From positions 1 to 53,766 of the forward strand of contig NZ_PJIL01000025.1 in the NCBI RefSeq assembly GCF_002929335.1: a DNA stretch of 53,766 nucleotides, in the 5' to 3' direction. The notes under the pieces were generated by a model. The model was not told the origin of the DNA. It did not search any database and worked only from the letters and a program-made list of their open reading frames with translations. This document shows positions 42,304 through 50,510 of this stretch, one piece after another. The stretch's first letter is position 1; each line of letters begins with the position of its first letter. Source of the stretch: Arthrobacter sp. Y81. GTDB taxonomy: Bacteria; Actinomycetota; Actinomycetes; Actinomycetales; Micrococcaceae. The position numbers were made by a program, and so were the translations under genes.

Positions 42304-43437
42304 ATGACGAAAAGTACGACGACGGCCGCCGGCTGTGCGCCCGGCGCACCCCCGGCCCCCGGCACCACGCGCGAACGGGCAGTTGAGGCCCTCAAAACGC
42401 CTGGACAGGGGCCGCAACTGCCCGTTCGCGCCGGGAAGAGCGCAGCAGGCAAGCAAACCGCCTGGCTGCTGGCCGCCGTCGTCGTACTTGTTGTCGTTTC
42501 CGCAGTGTCGCTGGCCGTCGGTGCCCGCGGGCTTCCCCTGGAAACCGTGTGGCAGGCGCTGACGCAGTTTGATCCCGCCAACGGTGATCACGCCGTGGTC
42601 CATGCGCGCATCCCGCGCACCGTCCTGGGCCTGCTTGCCGGCGGGGCCCTTGGCCTGGCCGGCGCCGCCATGCAGGGCGTTGCCCGCAATCCGCTGGCCG
42701 ACCCCGGCATCATGGGGGTCAACGCCGGAGCCGCGCTGGCCGTGGTCACCGGCATTTATGTTTTTGGAATCTCTTCCCTGACCGGCTACATCTGGTTCGC
42801 ATTCATCGGCGCCGCGGCCGCTGCCGCCCTTGTCTACCTGGTCGCTTCGCTGGGCCGGGACGGTGCGACGCCGGTGAAGCTCGCCCTTGCGGGCGCCGCC
42901 CTGAGCGCGGGACTCTACTCGCTCATGAACGTCATCCTGGTCTCGAGCCAGGACACCCTGGACCGGTTCCGGTTCTGGCAGGTGGGCGGAATCTCCGGGC
43001 GCGACTGGTCCGTGGTGCTGCCCGGCGTGCCGTTCCTTATTCTTGGCGCGGGCATTGTGCTGGCCACTGGCCGGATCCTCAACAGCCTTGCCCTGGGTGA
43101 CGACATCGCCCGCGGCCTGGGACAGCGGGTAGGACTGGTCCGCGGCGTCACCGCCCTCGGCATCGTCCTGCTGTGCGGAGCCGCCACAGCCCTCGCCGGC
43201 CCCATCGGCTTCGTGGGTCTCGTCATCCCGCACGCCGTCCGATTCCTGACCGGGCCCGACTACCGCTGGATCCTGCCCTTTTCCCTCGTCCTGGCCCCGG
43301 TGCTCCTGCTGTCTGCCGACATCCTGGGCCGCGTGATCCTCCTGCCCGGCGAAGTCCCCGCGGGAATCATGACTGCCCTCGTGGGCGCCCCCGTCTTTGT
43401 GTGGCTGGTCCGTCGCGGGAAGGGGGCCGGGCTGTGA
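42304..43437 (+). CDS. Siderophore ABC transporter permease 1 (FecCD family)
   Basis: A 377-residue FecCD-family permease with about ten membrane helices. Family marks are RIPRTVLGLLAGGALGLAGAAMQ, NPLADPGIMGVNAGAALAV, and GPIGFVGLVIPHAVRFLTGPDY. The 50-residue cytosolic N-terminus before the first helix is longer than normal because residues 23-43 (RERA...ALK...LPVRA) are encoded by a 63-base palindrome. The membrane part is intact, so the insertion seems tolerated. Pairs with the next permease. Confidence 0.92.
   Translation: MTKSTTTAAGCAPGAPPAPGTTRERAVEALKTPGQGPQLPVRAGKSAAGKQTAWLLAAVVVLVVVSAVSLAVGARGLPLETVWQALTQFDPANGDHAVVHARIPRTVLGLLAGGALGLAGAAMQGVARNPLADPGIMGVNAGAALAVVTGIYVFGISSLTGYIWFAFIGAAAAAALVYLVASLGRDGATPVKLALAGAALSAGLYSLMNVILVSSQDTLDRFRFWQVGGISGRDWSVVLPGVPFLILGAGIVLATGRILNSLALGDDIARGLGQRVGLVRGVTALGIVLLCGAATALAGPIGFVGLVIPHAVRFLTGPDYRWILPFSLVLAPVLLLSADILGRVILLPGEVPAGIMTALVGAPVFVWLVRRGKGAGL
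42369..42431. repeat. 63-base palindromic element inside permease 1 coding sequence
   Basis: Left arm 42369-42391 and right arm 42409-42431 pair at 22 of 23 positions (outermost 17 perfect, starting GCGCGAACGGGCAGTT). The length is 21 codons exactly, so the frame is kept. Encoded peptide begins RERA and ends LPVRA. Confidence 0.85.
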
Positions 43438-44603
43438 GCAAGTCAGACCTCGCCTCCCTTGAGCGCGAACTGGGCGAAAACGCACCCGGCACGGGGCGCG
43501 AACGGGCAGATAATGCCCTCAAAGCCCGGAAAACAGGGCATTACCTGCCAGTTCGCGCCAGCATGCTGAGCCGAACCGTCCTGAACCGGACCGCCATCCT
43601 GGCGTTCGCCGTCGTGGTCCTTTTCGCCGTCAGTGTGCTGCTGGGCAGCTACACCGTGACGATCCCCGACTTCTTCAAGATCCTGCTCGCCCACCTCACC
43701 GGCGGCCAGAAAATCCCCGGCGCAAGCTTCATTGTGATGGAAAACAAGCTCCCCCGGGCGGTGATCGGCACCATGATCGGTGCCGCGTTCGGCCTCGCCG
43801 GCGGCCTCTTCCAGACCATGCTCCGCAATCCGCTGGCCAGCCCGGATGTCATCGGCATCAGCTACGGGGCCAGCGCCGCCGCCGTCACGGCAATCGTGGT
43901 TTTCGGTGCGTCCGGCGCCGTGGTCTCCGGCGCTGCCCTCGCCGGCGCCCTGGGTGTCGCCGCGCTCATCTATGGCATCTCGCGGGGCGGATCACTGGGG
44001 TCGGGCGGCGGGAACAGCGGCAACGCGGCCGGCAGCCGGCTGATCCTGGCGGGCGTGGGCATCGCCGCCGCGCTCCACGCCGTGGTCAGCTTCCTCATGA
44101 CCCGGGCGGACATCCGCACGGCGGCCGACGCCCTGGTGTGGCTCAACGGCTCCCTCAACTCCGCCAGCTGGGACCGCGCCGGAGTCCTCAGCCTGGCCCT
44201 GCTGGTCCTCGTCCCTGCCGTGGCAGCACTGTCCGGCCCCCTCCGCATCCTGGAGCTCGGCGATGACGCTGCTGCCGGGCTCGGCATCCGGGTCGGCTTT
44301 ACCCGGCTGGCCGTGGTGGTCGTCGCCGTGGCCCTCGCGGCAGTGGCGACGGCGGCAGCCGGCCCGGTCGCGTTCGTCGCCTTCCTGGCCGGGCCCATCG
44401 CCCGCCGCTTCACCGCAAAAGCCAGCCTCCCGGCGTCGGCCTTCGTCGGAGCACTGATCGTGCTGGCCGCGGACTACTTCGCCGCGAACATCGCCCCCGT
44501 GCTGCTGGACGGCACCGTCCTGCCGGTAGGCGTGATCACCGGCGCACTCGGCGCCCCGTTCCTGCTGTGGCTGCTGGTCACTTCCAACCGAAAGGATGCC
44601 TGA
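43434..44603 (+). CDS. Siderophore ABC transporter permease 2 (FecCD family)
   Basis: A 389-residue permease of the same family: NKLPRAVIGTMIGAAFGLAGGLFQ, NPLASPDVIGISYGASAA, and GPVAFVAFLAGPIARRF. The GTG start overlaps the stop of permease 1 (GTGA). Residues 22-42 come from a second copy of the palindrome in the same reading phase as in permease 1, lengthening the cytosolic N-terminus. A Gly/Ser-rich loop (GGSLGSGGGNSGNAAGS) lies between helices in the middle of the protein. Forms a heterodimer channel with permease 1. Confidence 0.92.
   Translation: MSKSDLASLERELGENAPGTGRERADNALKARKTGHYLPVRASMLSRTVLNRTAILAFAVVVLFAVSVLLGSYTVTIPDFFKILLAHLTGGQKIPGASFIVMENKLPRAVIGTMIGAAFGLAGGLFQTMLRNPLASPDVIGISYGASAAAVTAIVVFGASGAVVSGAALAGALGVAALIYGISRGGSLGSGGGNSGNAAGSRLILAGVGIAAALHAVVSFLMTRADIRTAADALVWLNGSLNSASWDRAGVLSLALLVLVPAVAALSGPLRILELGDDAAAGLGIRVGFTRLAVVVVAVALAAVATAAAGPVAFVAFLAGPIARRFTAKASLPASAFVGALIVLAADYFAANIAPVLLDGTVLPVGVITGALGAPFLLWLLVTSNRKDA
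43496..43558. repeat. 63-base palindromic element inside permease 2 coding sequence
   Basis: Left arm 43495-43519 and right arm 43535-43559 pair at 23 of 25 positions (GGCGCGAAC outermost). The core length of 63 bases and the reading phase are the same as for the copy in permease 1. A partial copy of the end, GCGCGAACTGG, lies just upstream at 43463-43473. Confidence 0.85.
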
Positions 44604-44604
44604 G

Positions 44605-45435
44605 ATGGCTGTTCTACGCGCCACGGACCTCACCCTTAAGTATGCCCAGCGCACCGTGGTTGAAGGGCTGCACGCGGAGATCCCCGAAGGCAAAGTAACC
44701 ATGATCGTGGGCGCCAACGCGTGCGGCAAATCCACGCTGCTCCGCGGACTGTCCCGGTTGCTGAAGCCGGCCGCCGGCGTTGTGACACTGGACGGCAAGG
44801 ACATCCACGCCCGCTCCGCCCGCGACGTTGCTCGGACCCTGGGCCTCCTACCCCAGCATCCCACCGCCCCGGACGGCATCACCGTCCGCGATCTGGTGGG
44901 ACGCGGGCGCTACCCGCACCAGGGCTTCTTCCGCAGCTGGTCAGCGGACGACGACGCCGCCGTGCAGCGCGCGCTCGAGGCTACCGAAACGCTGGAACTC
45001 GCCGGGCGCAACGTGGACGAACTCTCCGGCGGCCAGCGCCAGCGGGTGTGGATCGCGATGGCACTGGCCCAGGAGACCGATGTGCTGCTCCTGGACGAAC
45101 CCACCACCTACCTGGACCTCGCCCACCAGGTGGAAGTACTGGACCTGATCACGGACCTCAACCGCAAGCGGGGCACCACCGTGGCCATCGTCCTGCACGA
45201 CCTGAACCTCGCGGCGCGCTACGCGGACCACGTGATCGCCATGAAGGGCGGCAGGATCGTGGCCGAGGGCGCCTCCACCGACGTGGTCACCGAGGACCTG
45301 GTCCGGGACGTGTTCGGCCTGGACTCGCGGGTGCTTCCCGACCCCATTTCCGGCACGCCGCTGATCATTCCGCTCGGCCGGCACCACACTGATTTCCCAA
45401 AAGCCGAAACCACAACCCTGGAGTTGGTCCTATGA
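44605..45435 (+). CDS. Siderophore ABC transporter ATP-binding protein (FecE/FepC type)
   Basis: A 276-residue ATPase: Walker A GANACGKST (36-44), Q-loop in LGLLPQHP, signature LSGGQRQRVW, Walker B VLLLDEPTTYLDL and the switch histidine in VLHDLNLAARYAD. GRGRYPHQGF is characteristic of iron-siderophore importers. The ATG at 44605, with AAAGGA upstream, is used; it follows the permease stop by one base. It powers import by the two permeases. Confidence 0.94.
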   Translation: MAVLRATDLTLKYAQRTVVEGLHAEIPEGKVTMIVGANACGKSTLLRGLSRLLKPAAGVVTLDGKDIHARSARDVARTLGLLPQHPTAPDGITVRDLVGRGRYPHQGFFRSWSADDDAAVQRALEATETLELAGRNVDELSGGQRQRVWIAMALAQETDVLLLDEPTTYLDLAHQVEVLDLITDLNRKRGTTVAIVLHDLNLAARYADHVIAMKGGRIVAEGASTDVVTEDLVRDVFGLDSRVLPDPISGTPLIIPLGRHHTDFPKAETTTLELVL

Positions 45436-46562
45436 GGGCAGTTAACAGCAATGCATCCGACGGCAAAGCAGTAGACATCAGCCAGGCACGGGCACGACGT
45501 GCAAACGGGACCCGTGCGAATTCGGCGGTCAGGGACCAGCCGGCCACCGAACCCATGACCCTGGCGTTCGACGTGACGGTCTCCGCCGTGCAGGAACTCA
45601 GCCCCAACTTCCGCCGCATCACCTTGGGCGGGTACTCCCTGCGTGACTTCGGCGTCCACGGCGGAACCCTGGACCTTCGGGTCAAGCTGATGATCCCGTC
45701 CCTTGCCGAGGACGGCTCCCAGTTGCCGCTTCCGGTTTTCCAGATGGAGCAGTCCGGCTGGTACCGCGAATGGCTTGCCATGGACCCCGCAACCCGCGGT
45801 TCCATGCGCACCTACACCGTGCGCCAGGAACGGCTCGACGCCGTCTATCCCGAGATCGACGTGGACTTCGTGATGCATTTCGACTCCGCGGGCAACGGCG
45901 GTCCCGCGGCAAACTGGGCACTGAACGCCAAGCCCGGCGACGCCCTGACCCTCATCGGACCCAACAACCGGGCCGCGCACTGCGTCACGGCCGAGATCTA
46001 CTCCGGCATCGAATGGCGGCCGGGCCTGGCCCAGCGGGTGCTGCTCGCAGGTGACGAAACCGCTGTTCCCGCCATCAGTGCCATCCTGGAAAGCCTCCCG
46101 GCCTACATGAGCGGGCACGCGTTCCTTGAGGTCCCCGAGGCCGGCGACTTCCTGGACCTGAAGTCGGACGCCGACGTCGAGATCACCTGGCTTGCGCGCG
46201 GCGCCTCCATCGGGCGCTCACGTCCGCACGGCGAACTCCTGCAGGAAGCCGTCCGCGCCGCTGTTCCCGAGCCGGGCTGGGTCGGCATCAAATCAGCCCC
46301 CGGCGGGGCCGGCCCGGAACCGGAAGACGTGGACGTGGACCAGGACATCCTCTGGGAGACGCCCGCGAGGATGGAAACCGCAGCCATCGCCGCCACGAAG
46401 AACCCCGGGATGCCCGCAGGCGCCATGCCGTTCTACGCCTGGATTGCGGGCGAAGCAGGAGTCATCAAGGACATGCGCCGGTACCTGGTGCGCGACGTCG
46501 GGATCGACCGCAAGCAGGTCGCCTTCATGGGCTACTGGCGGCAGGGGAAAGCAGAGCTGTAG
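45432..46562 (+). CDS. Siderophore-interacting protein (flavin-dependent ferric-siderophore reductase)
   Basis: A 376-residue cytosolic SIP-family reductase. The FAD-binding motif is in MRTYTVRQ (RxYT), followed by FVMHFDSAGNGGPAANWA and the NAD(P)H-domain LLAGDETAVPAISAILE, and it ends with AFMGYWRQGKAEL as in YqjH/ViuB. The first 35 residues are polar and extra. It reduces imported ferric-siderophore to release Fe(II). The start overlaps the ATPase stop (ATGA). An insertion of about 40 residues near 285-325 (PEPEDVDVDQDILWE) is acidic. Confidence 0.9.
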   Translation: MRAVNSNASDGKAVDISQARARRANGTRANSAVRDQPATEPMTLAFDVTVSAVQELSPNFRRITLGGYSLRDFGVHGGTLDLRVKLMIPSLAEDGSQLPLPVFQMEQSGWYREWLAMDPATRGSMRTYTVRQERLDAVYPEIDVDFVMHFDSAGNGGPAANWALNAKPGDALTLIGPNNRAAHCVTAEIYSGIEWRPGLAQRVLLAGDETAVPAISAILESLPAYMSGHAFLEVPEAGDFLDLKSDADVEITWLARGASIGRSRPHGELLQEAVRAAVPEPGWVGIKSAPGGAGPEPEDVDVDQDILWETPARMETAAIAATKNPGMPAGAMPFYAWIAGEAGVIKDMRRYLVRDVGIDRKQVAFMGYWRQGKAEL

Positions 46563-46584
46563 GTGGGTTCCTGCGCGTTTTCTT

Positions 46585-46638
46585 GGCACGCTCTCGCACT
46601 TCCTGTCGCTCGATCGCAAACGCTCTTGCACTTCCTGT
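46585..46638 (+). repeat. Two ACGCTCTCGCACTTCCTGT repeats downstream of the SIP gene
   Basis: Copies at 46585-46605 (GCACGCTCTCGCACTTCCTGT) and 46619-46638 (AACGCTCTTGCACTTCCTGT). They belong to the family seen after jetC and tetR, slightly diverged (CTCGC and CTTGC for CTCTC), again in sense with the upstream gene and starting 23 bases after its stop. Confidence 0.7.
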
Positions 46639-46685
46639 GGCTGGCCGTTAACCCTGTCGTTTCTTTCGGTGGGTAGGGTGCCGGG

Positions 46686-47537
46686 GTGGGTTCATTTCCT
46701 TTGCTTCCGGACCGGGAAGGGCGACGGCGGTTTGTTGCCTTGGGGGATTCGTTCACCGAGGGCGTGGGGGACCGCAGCAAGCGGCTGCCCAATGGCGTGC
46801 GCGGCTGGGCTGACCGGGTCGCCGAGAAGCTGGCCAAGGCCGAACCGGGGTGGCAGTACGCGAACCTTGCCATCCGCAGCAAGAGGCTTCGCCACATCAT
46901 CGACGAGCAGCTGGAGCCGGCGCTGGCGATGGAGCCCACACTGGTGACCCTGTATGCCGGCGGCAACGACATCCTCGACTTCGGAACCGATGTGGATGCG
47001 CTCATGGCCGACTATGAAACCCTGGTGTCCCGGCTCGCCGCCACGGGTGCCACGGTGGTGCTGTTCACAGGTTTCGACGTGAAGGTGTCCGCTGTCCTGG
47101 AGCCCCTGAAGAAGCGCAACACGGCCTACAACCGCCGGGTTCGGGAAATCGCGGCCAAGTACAACGCCGTGCTGGTGGATTACTGGTGCTTCGATGCGTT
47201 CCACGACCGGCGGATGTGGGATTCGGACCGTCTACACATGTCCAAGGCAGGCCACAAATACCTTGCCGCGCAGGTCCTGGACCATCTGGGCGTGCCGCAC
47301 AAGATCAGTCCCCTGGAGTGGGACCCGCCAGCGAGGCTGAGCCTGCGGGAGTGGGAACAGCTGCAGCGGCGCTGGGTGCACGACTGGGTGTTGCCGCTCT
47401 TTGGCCGCAAGCTGCGCGGCGTCACCCTCGGGGACAGCCTCAGTCCGCGCTGGCCGGAACCGGTGAAGGTGCCGCGGAAGGGCGGACTGAAGAAGCTGAC
47501 GGCAAAGTCGCCGGAAGCGGCGCCGAAGAAGAGCTAG
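46686..47537 (+). CDS. SGNH/GDSL-family hydrolase, copy 1
   Basis: A 283-residue enzyme of the SGNH hydrolase superfamily: block I FVALGDSFTEGVGD (nucleophile Ser), block II LAIRSKRL, block III LYAGGNDILDF and block V with DRLHMSKAGHKYLA (catalytic Asp and His). No signal peptide, so probably cytosolic. Likely esterase or lipase-like. The C-terminal 30 residues are Lys/Arg-rich. GTG start. It resembles the 253-residue protein at 48407-49168 along its whole length. Confidence 0.85.
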   Translation: MGSFPLLPDREGRRRFVALGDSFTEGVGDRSKRLPNGVRGWADRVAEKLAKAEPGWQYANLAIRSKRLRHIIDEQLEPALAMEPTLVTLYAGGNDILDFGTDVDALMADYETLVSRLAATGATVVLFTGFDVKVSAVLEPLKKRNTAYNRRVREIAAKYNAVLVDYWCFDAFHDRRMWDSDRLHMSKAGHKYLAAQVLDHLGVPHKISPLEWDPPARLSLREWEQLQRRWVHDWVLPLFGRKLRGVTLGDSLSPRWPEPVKVPRKGGLKKLTAKSPEAAPKKS

Positions 47538-47821
47538 CTATCGAGCAGGTTCTCGTAGCCCGGCGCCACTCTGCCGGCGTGGAATTCCTCGACGTCGAAC
47601 TCCGCCACCCCGTTGGTGTAGAAGGGGTCCTTGACCAGCGACTCATCCAGGCTGGCACGGTCCGCATTGGACAGCAGCAGAGCACCGGTGCGGGGGATCT
47701 TCCGGCCGGCGACGATGAAGATGCCCTGGTCGAAGGCGTCCTGCAGCCACTCGACGTGCGCCTTCAGATGGAAATCGACGATCTCTTCGGGAACCTTGTA
47801 GGTCAGGGAGACTACGTACAT
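47534..47821 (-). CDS. YciI-family protein
   Basis: A 95-residue ferredoxin-like-fold protein of the YciI family: MYVVSLTYKVPEEIVDFHLKAH with the conserved His of HVEWLQDAFDQG, GRKIPRTGALLL and the conserved Asp in KDPFYTNGVAEFDVEEF. Members are small proteins of unclear function, sometimes dehalogenase- or muconolactone-isomerase-like. Its stop overlaps the end of the SGNH gene on the other strand, and it is divergent from the MarR gene. Confidence 0.88.
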   Translation of the reverse strand: MYVVSLTYKVPEEIVDFHLKAHVEWLQDAFDQGIFIVAGRKIPRTGALLLSNADRASLDESLVKDPFYTNGVAEFDVEEFHAGRVAPGYENLLDS

Positions 47822-47859
47822 GCGGTCAGCCTACCGGTTCCGCAATCTAGGATGTATCC

Positions 47860-48339
47860 ATGACCGAACCGCGCTGGCTCAACGCCGACGAACGCCGTGC
47901 CTGGCTGGCCCAGCTCAGCATTAATACCTTGTTACCGGCAGCGCTGGACACGAAGCTCCACGCGGCGGGCAAACTTTCGCTCTTCGACTACAACGTGCTC
48001 GCCATGCTCTCCGAAGCGGAAGGCCGCTTCCTGCCCATGAGCGAACTGGCTGCCCGCACCAGCGCCTCGCTGTCGCGCTTGTCGCATGTGGTTACCAAAC
48101 TGCAGAACAGGGGCTGGGTGGAACGCCAGCCGCATCCGCGCGACGCACGCGTCACCACCGCCCACCTGACCGACGCCGGAATGGCCACCATCGTGGAGCT
48201 CGCGCCAGGTCATGTGGAAGCCGTCCGTTCCCTGTTCCTCGACGCCCTGTCCGAACGCGATGTCGCTGACCTCGCCCGCATTGGCGAGAAGATCGTGGGC
48301 CGCCTGGACTCTGATCACTGGATCCTGCGCGAGTCCTGA
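47860..48339 (+). CDS. MarR-family transcriptional regulator
   Basis: A 159-residue regulator with a winged helix in the middle (FDYNVLAMLSEAEGRFLPM, then LAARTSASLSRLSHVVTKLQNRGWVERQPHPRDARVT), flanked by dimerisation helices. MarR proteins usually sense phenolic or oxidative compounds. It is divergent from yciI and 67 bases upstream of the second SGNH hydrolase gene, which are its likely targets. Confidence 0.88.
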   Translation: MTEPRWLNADERRAWLAQLSINTLLPAALDTKLHAAGKLSLFDYNVLAMLSEAEGRFLPMSELAARTSASLSRLSHVVTKLQNRGWVERQPHPRDARVTTAHLTDAGMATIVELAPGHVEAVRSLFLDALSERDVADLARIGEKIVGRLDSDHWILRES

Positions 48340-48406
48340 CTTTCCTGCCCGGAGCCCCCGGCCGTCCCGCTTTGTTGCTCCCGGCAACAGGTGGCAGACT
48401 ATCGAT

Positions 48407-49168
48407 ATGGATTTTGCCGCCCGCTACGTAGCCCTTGGAGATTCGTTCACCGAAGGCCTCGGCGACGACGAACCGGACCGGCCCAACGGTGTGCGCGGCT
48501 GGGCGGACCGGGTGGCGGAGCAACTCGGCGCGGCTGACCCTTCCTTCGGCTACGCCAACCTGGCCATCCGCGGGAGGAAACTCCGGCAGATCATGGCCGA
48601 GCAGGTGGACGCCGCCGTCGAACTTAAACCCACCTTGGTGACCATTTACGCGGGGGCCAACGACATCTTCCGCCCCAAGATCGATATTGACGGCCTTTTG
48701 GAGGAGTACGACGCCGGCATCCGCAAGTTGAGCGCCACCGGCGCCACTGTGGTGATGTTTACGGGCTTTGACGCCCGCGGTTCCAAGATTTTCGGCACCA
48801 TGCGCGGCCGCACTGCCATCTACAACGAGTTGGTCCGCGGGATCGCAGGTGACCACGGCGCGCTGCTGGTGGACTACTGGCGTTTCAGCGAGTACTACGA
48901 CTGGGGCATGTGGGCAAAGGACCGGATGCACATGTCCGCGGCCGGTCACGCGAACATGGCCAAAAGGGTCCTGACCGTCCTTGAGCACGACCACTCCATC
49001 GAAGTGCCGCCGATGACACCCGTGCCCGAGCTCAGCCGGGCCGAAGCAATCCGCTCAAATGCGCGCTGGGTGCGGGAGCACGCGGGTCCGTGGGTGATGC
49101 GCCGGGTCACGGGCAAGTCTTCGGGCGACGGCCTCGAGCCTCGGTACCCGGCGCTTACCCGACTGTAG
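48407..49168 (+). CDS. SGNH/GDSL-family hydrolase, copy 2
   Basis: A 253-residue paralogue of the hydrolase encoded at 46686: YVALGDSFTEGLGDDEPDRPNGVRGWADRVAEQLG, LAIRGRKLRQIMAEQVD, IYAGANDIF and DRMHMSAAGHANMA with the catalytic residues all present. No signal peptide. Duplicate copies separated only by yciI and marR suggest a local duplication. The start at 48407 lies right before the conserved first strand; no strong ribosome binding site was seen. Confidence 0.85.
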   Translation: MDFAARYVALGDSFTEGLGDDEPDRPNGVRGWADRVAEQLGAADPSFGYANLAIRGRKLRQIMAEQVDAAVELKPTLVTIYAGANDIFRPKIDIDGLLEEYDAGIRKLSATGATVVMFTGFDARGSKIFGTMRGRTAIYNELVRGIAGDHGALLVDYWRFSEYYDWGMWAKDRMHMSAAGHANMAKRVLTVLEHDHSIEVPPMTPVPELSRAEAIRSNARWVREHAGPWVMRRVTGKSSGDGLEPRYPALTRL

Positions 49169-49180
49169 CGCCACCGCAAG

Positions 49181-50062
49181 CTAGCGCCGGAAGCCCGGCG
49201 TCGCGAGCAGTTCGCCGCCGGCGCGCACGGCCAGCACCTCAATGTCCCACCCGTCCGTGGCACGGTCCAGCATCGGCAGCCCGCCGGCCACGATCGCCGT
49301 CGCCAGCACGTCGGCCGTGACGATGTCCGCCGCAGCCACTGATACCTGGCGGAACACGGACGCCGCCGATCCTGTACGGAGCAGGCTGCCCGCTCCCGCG
49401 GTCCAGATGTGGTCTCCCCGTTCAGCTGAGCCGGAAGTTGCCAGTGCCAGTTTCGCACCGGCCTGGCCGCCCAGCCGGTAGCCGGCAATCAGCGTGCGGC
49501 GGTCCTCCGGATCCACAATCCCGGCCCGCCACGGCTCCCTGCTCCCGGGCGCCACGCCTGCGGGCACCACGCTCGAGGACCCGGGCGAGCCGCTGACCAG
49601 CACGTCGCCGCCGGCGTTCAGGCAGAAGCCGCGCAGGCCCAGCGCCAACAGGGATGTTCCGGCCTCCTGGATGGCATGTCCCTTGACGATTCCGGAAAGG
49701 TCCAGGACGCCGTCGGGCCGCTCAGGATTGAAAGCGCCTTCAGTTGCCAGCCTCCAGCCGACCGCGTCGGCATAAAGCCGGCGCATGTCTTCCGAGGTGT
49801 CGGGCAGTTTGATCTCTGCCCGTGCCAGCCGGCTCGCCTCCGATTCGGGACGGTACAGGCTGAACGTCTCGTCCAGGCCCGCAAAGAGCCGTTCGACGAC
49901 GGCGGTGGCGGCCACCAGCTCGTCTTCACCCGAGGCTGAGGGCAGGGTCAGGCTGATGACCGTTCCCATGCAGTTGAATGTCCTCGCCTGCAGCGTCGGC
50001 CGGCTCTCTTTCGGAACCGACTCCTGGAGCGCGGCGCCCGGGAGATCAGAGGTTCGCAGCAT
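49181..50062 (-). CDS. apbE: FAD:protein FMN transferase
   Basis: A 293-residue ApbE-type flavin transferase: FNCMGTVISLTLP, DETFSLYRPESEASRLA, GVLDLSGIVKGHAIQEAG and GFCLNAGGDVLVSG, with VATSGSAERGDHI-like sequence near the C-terminus. It links FMN covalently to a Thr/Ser of FMN-binding domains. The gene for such a target is directly upstream and overlaps it by 17 bases. No signal peptide or lipobox is clear. Confidence 0.9.
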   Translation of the reverse strand: MLRTSDLPGAALQESVPKESRPTLQARTFNCMGTVISLTLPSASGEDELVAATAVVERLFAGLDETFSLYRPESEASRLARAEIKLPDTSEDMRRLYADAVGWRLATEGAFNPERPDGVLDLSGIVKGHAIQEAGTSLLALGLRGFCLNAGGDVLVSGSPGSSSVVPAGVAPGSREPWRAGIVDPEDRRTLIAGYRLGGQAGAKLALATSGSAERGDHIWTAGAGSLLRTGSAASVFRQVSVAAADIVTADVLATAIVAGGLPMLDRATDGWDIEVLAVRAGGELLATPGFRR

Positions 50063-50510
50063 CGATGGCCGCCTGGAGGGAGTTCAGGTAGGCGTCACTG
50101 GTCACGGTGGCGCCTCCGATCGTCTGCACGTCGGCTGACTGGGCAGCGAGCACTTCGGCCCTGAGGAGGGGTGCTGCCCGGTTGCTGATCTGGATGGACT
50201 TGCGGTCGTCGTCGGTCAGCTGCAGGGCTTCGACGTCGGTAATGGACCCTGCCTTCACGGTGATCTGCACCTGGACGGCACCGAATCTGGTCTTCACCAC
50301 ACTGCCCGCGTAGGTTCCGCCGGCCTTCGCCGCGGCGCCGGCACCCGCTGAGCCAGCAGTCGACGAACCGGAAGACCCCGCCCCGGCTGTCCCCGCGGAT
50401 GTGCTGGCCGCGGCGCTCCCGGTGTCCTCCACAAAGGTGCCCGACTGCCAGCCGGCCAGGAGGATCCCGGCCGAGGCAAGTGCTGCGGATACTGCTGCCC
50501 GTATTCTCAC
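50046..50510 (-). CDS. FMN-binding domain protein (flavinylated, secreted)
   Basis: A 154-residue exported protein: signal-like N-terminus (MRIRAAVSAALASAGILLAGW), a 45-residue Ser/Gly/Ala linker, and an FMN_bind domain (about 62-154, GTYAGSVVKTRFGAVQVQIT). The flavinylation motif is TIGGATVTSDAYLNSL near the C-terminus, the second Thr of GATVT being the expected FMN attachment site. It should carry electrons outside the membrane, receiving them from the reductase encoded upstream. Its start overlaps that gene's stop (ATGA). Confidence 0.9.
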   Translation of the reverse strand: MRIRAAVSAALASAGILLAGWQSGTFVEDTGSAAASTSAGTAGAGSSGSSTAGSAGAGAAAKAGGTYAGSVVKTRFGAVQVQITVKAGSITDVEALQLTDDDRKSIQISNRAAPLLRAEVLAAQSADVQTIGGATVTSDAYLNSLQAAIDAANL

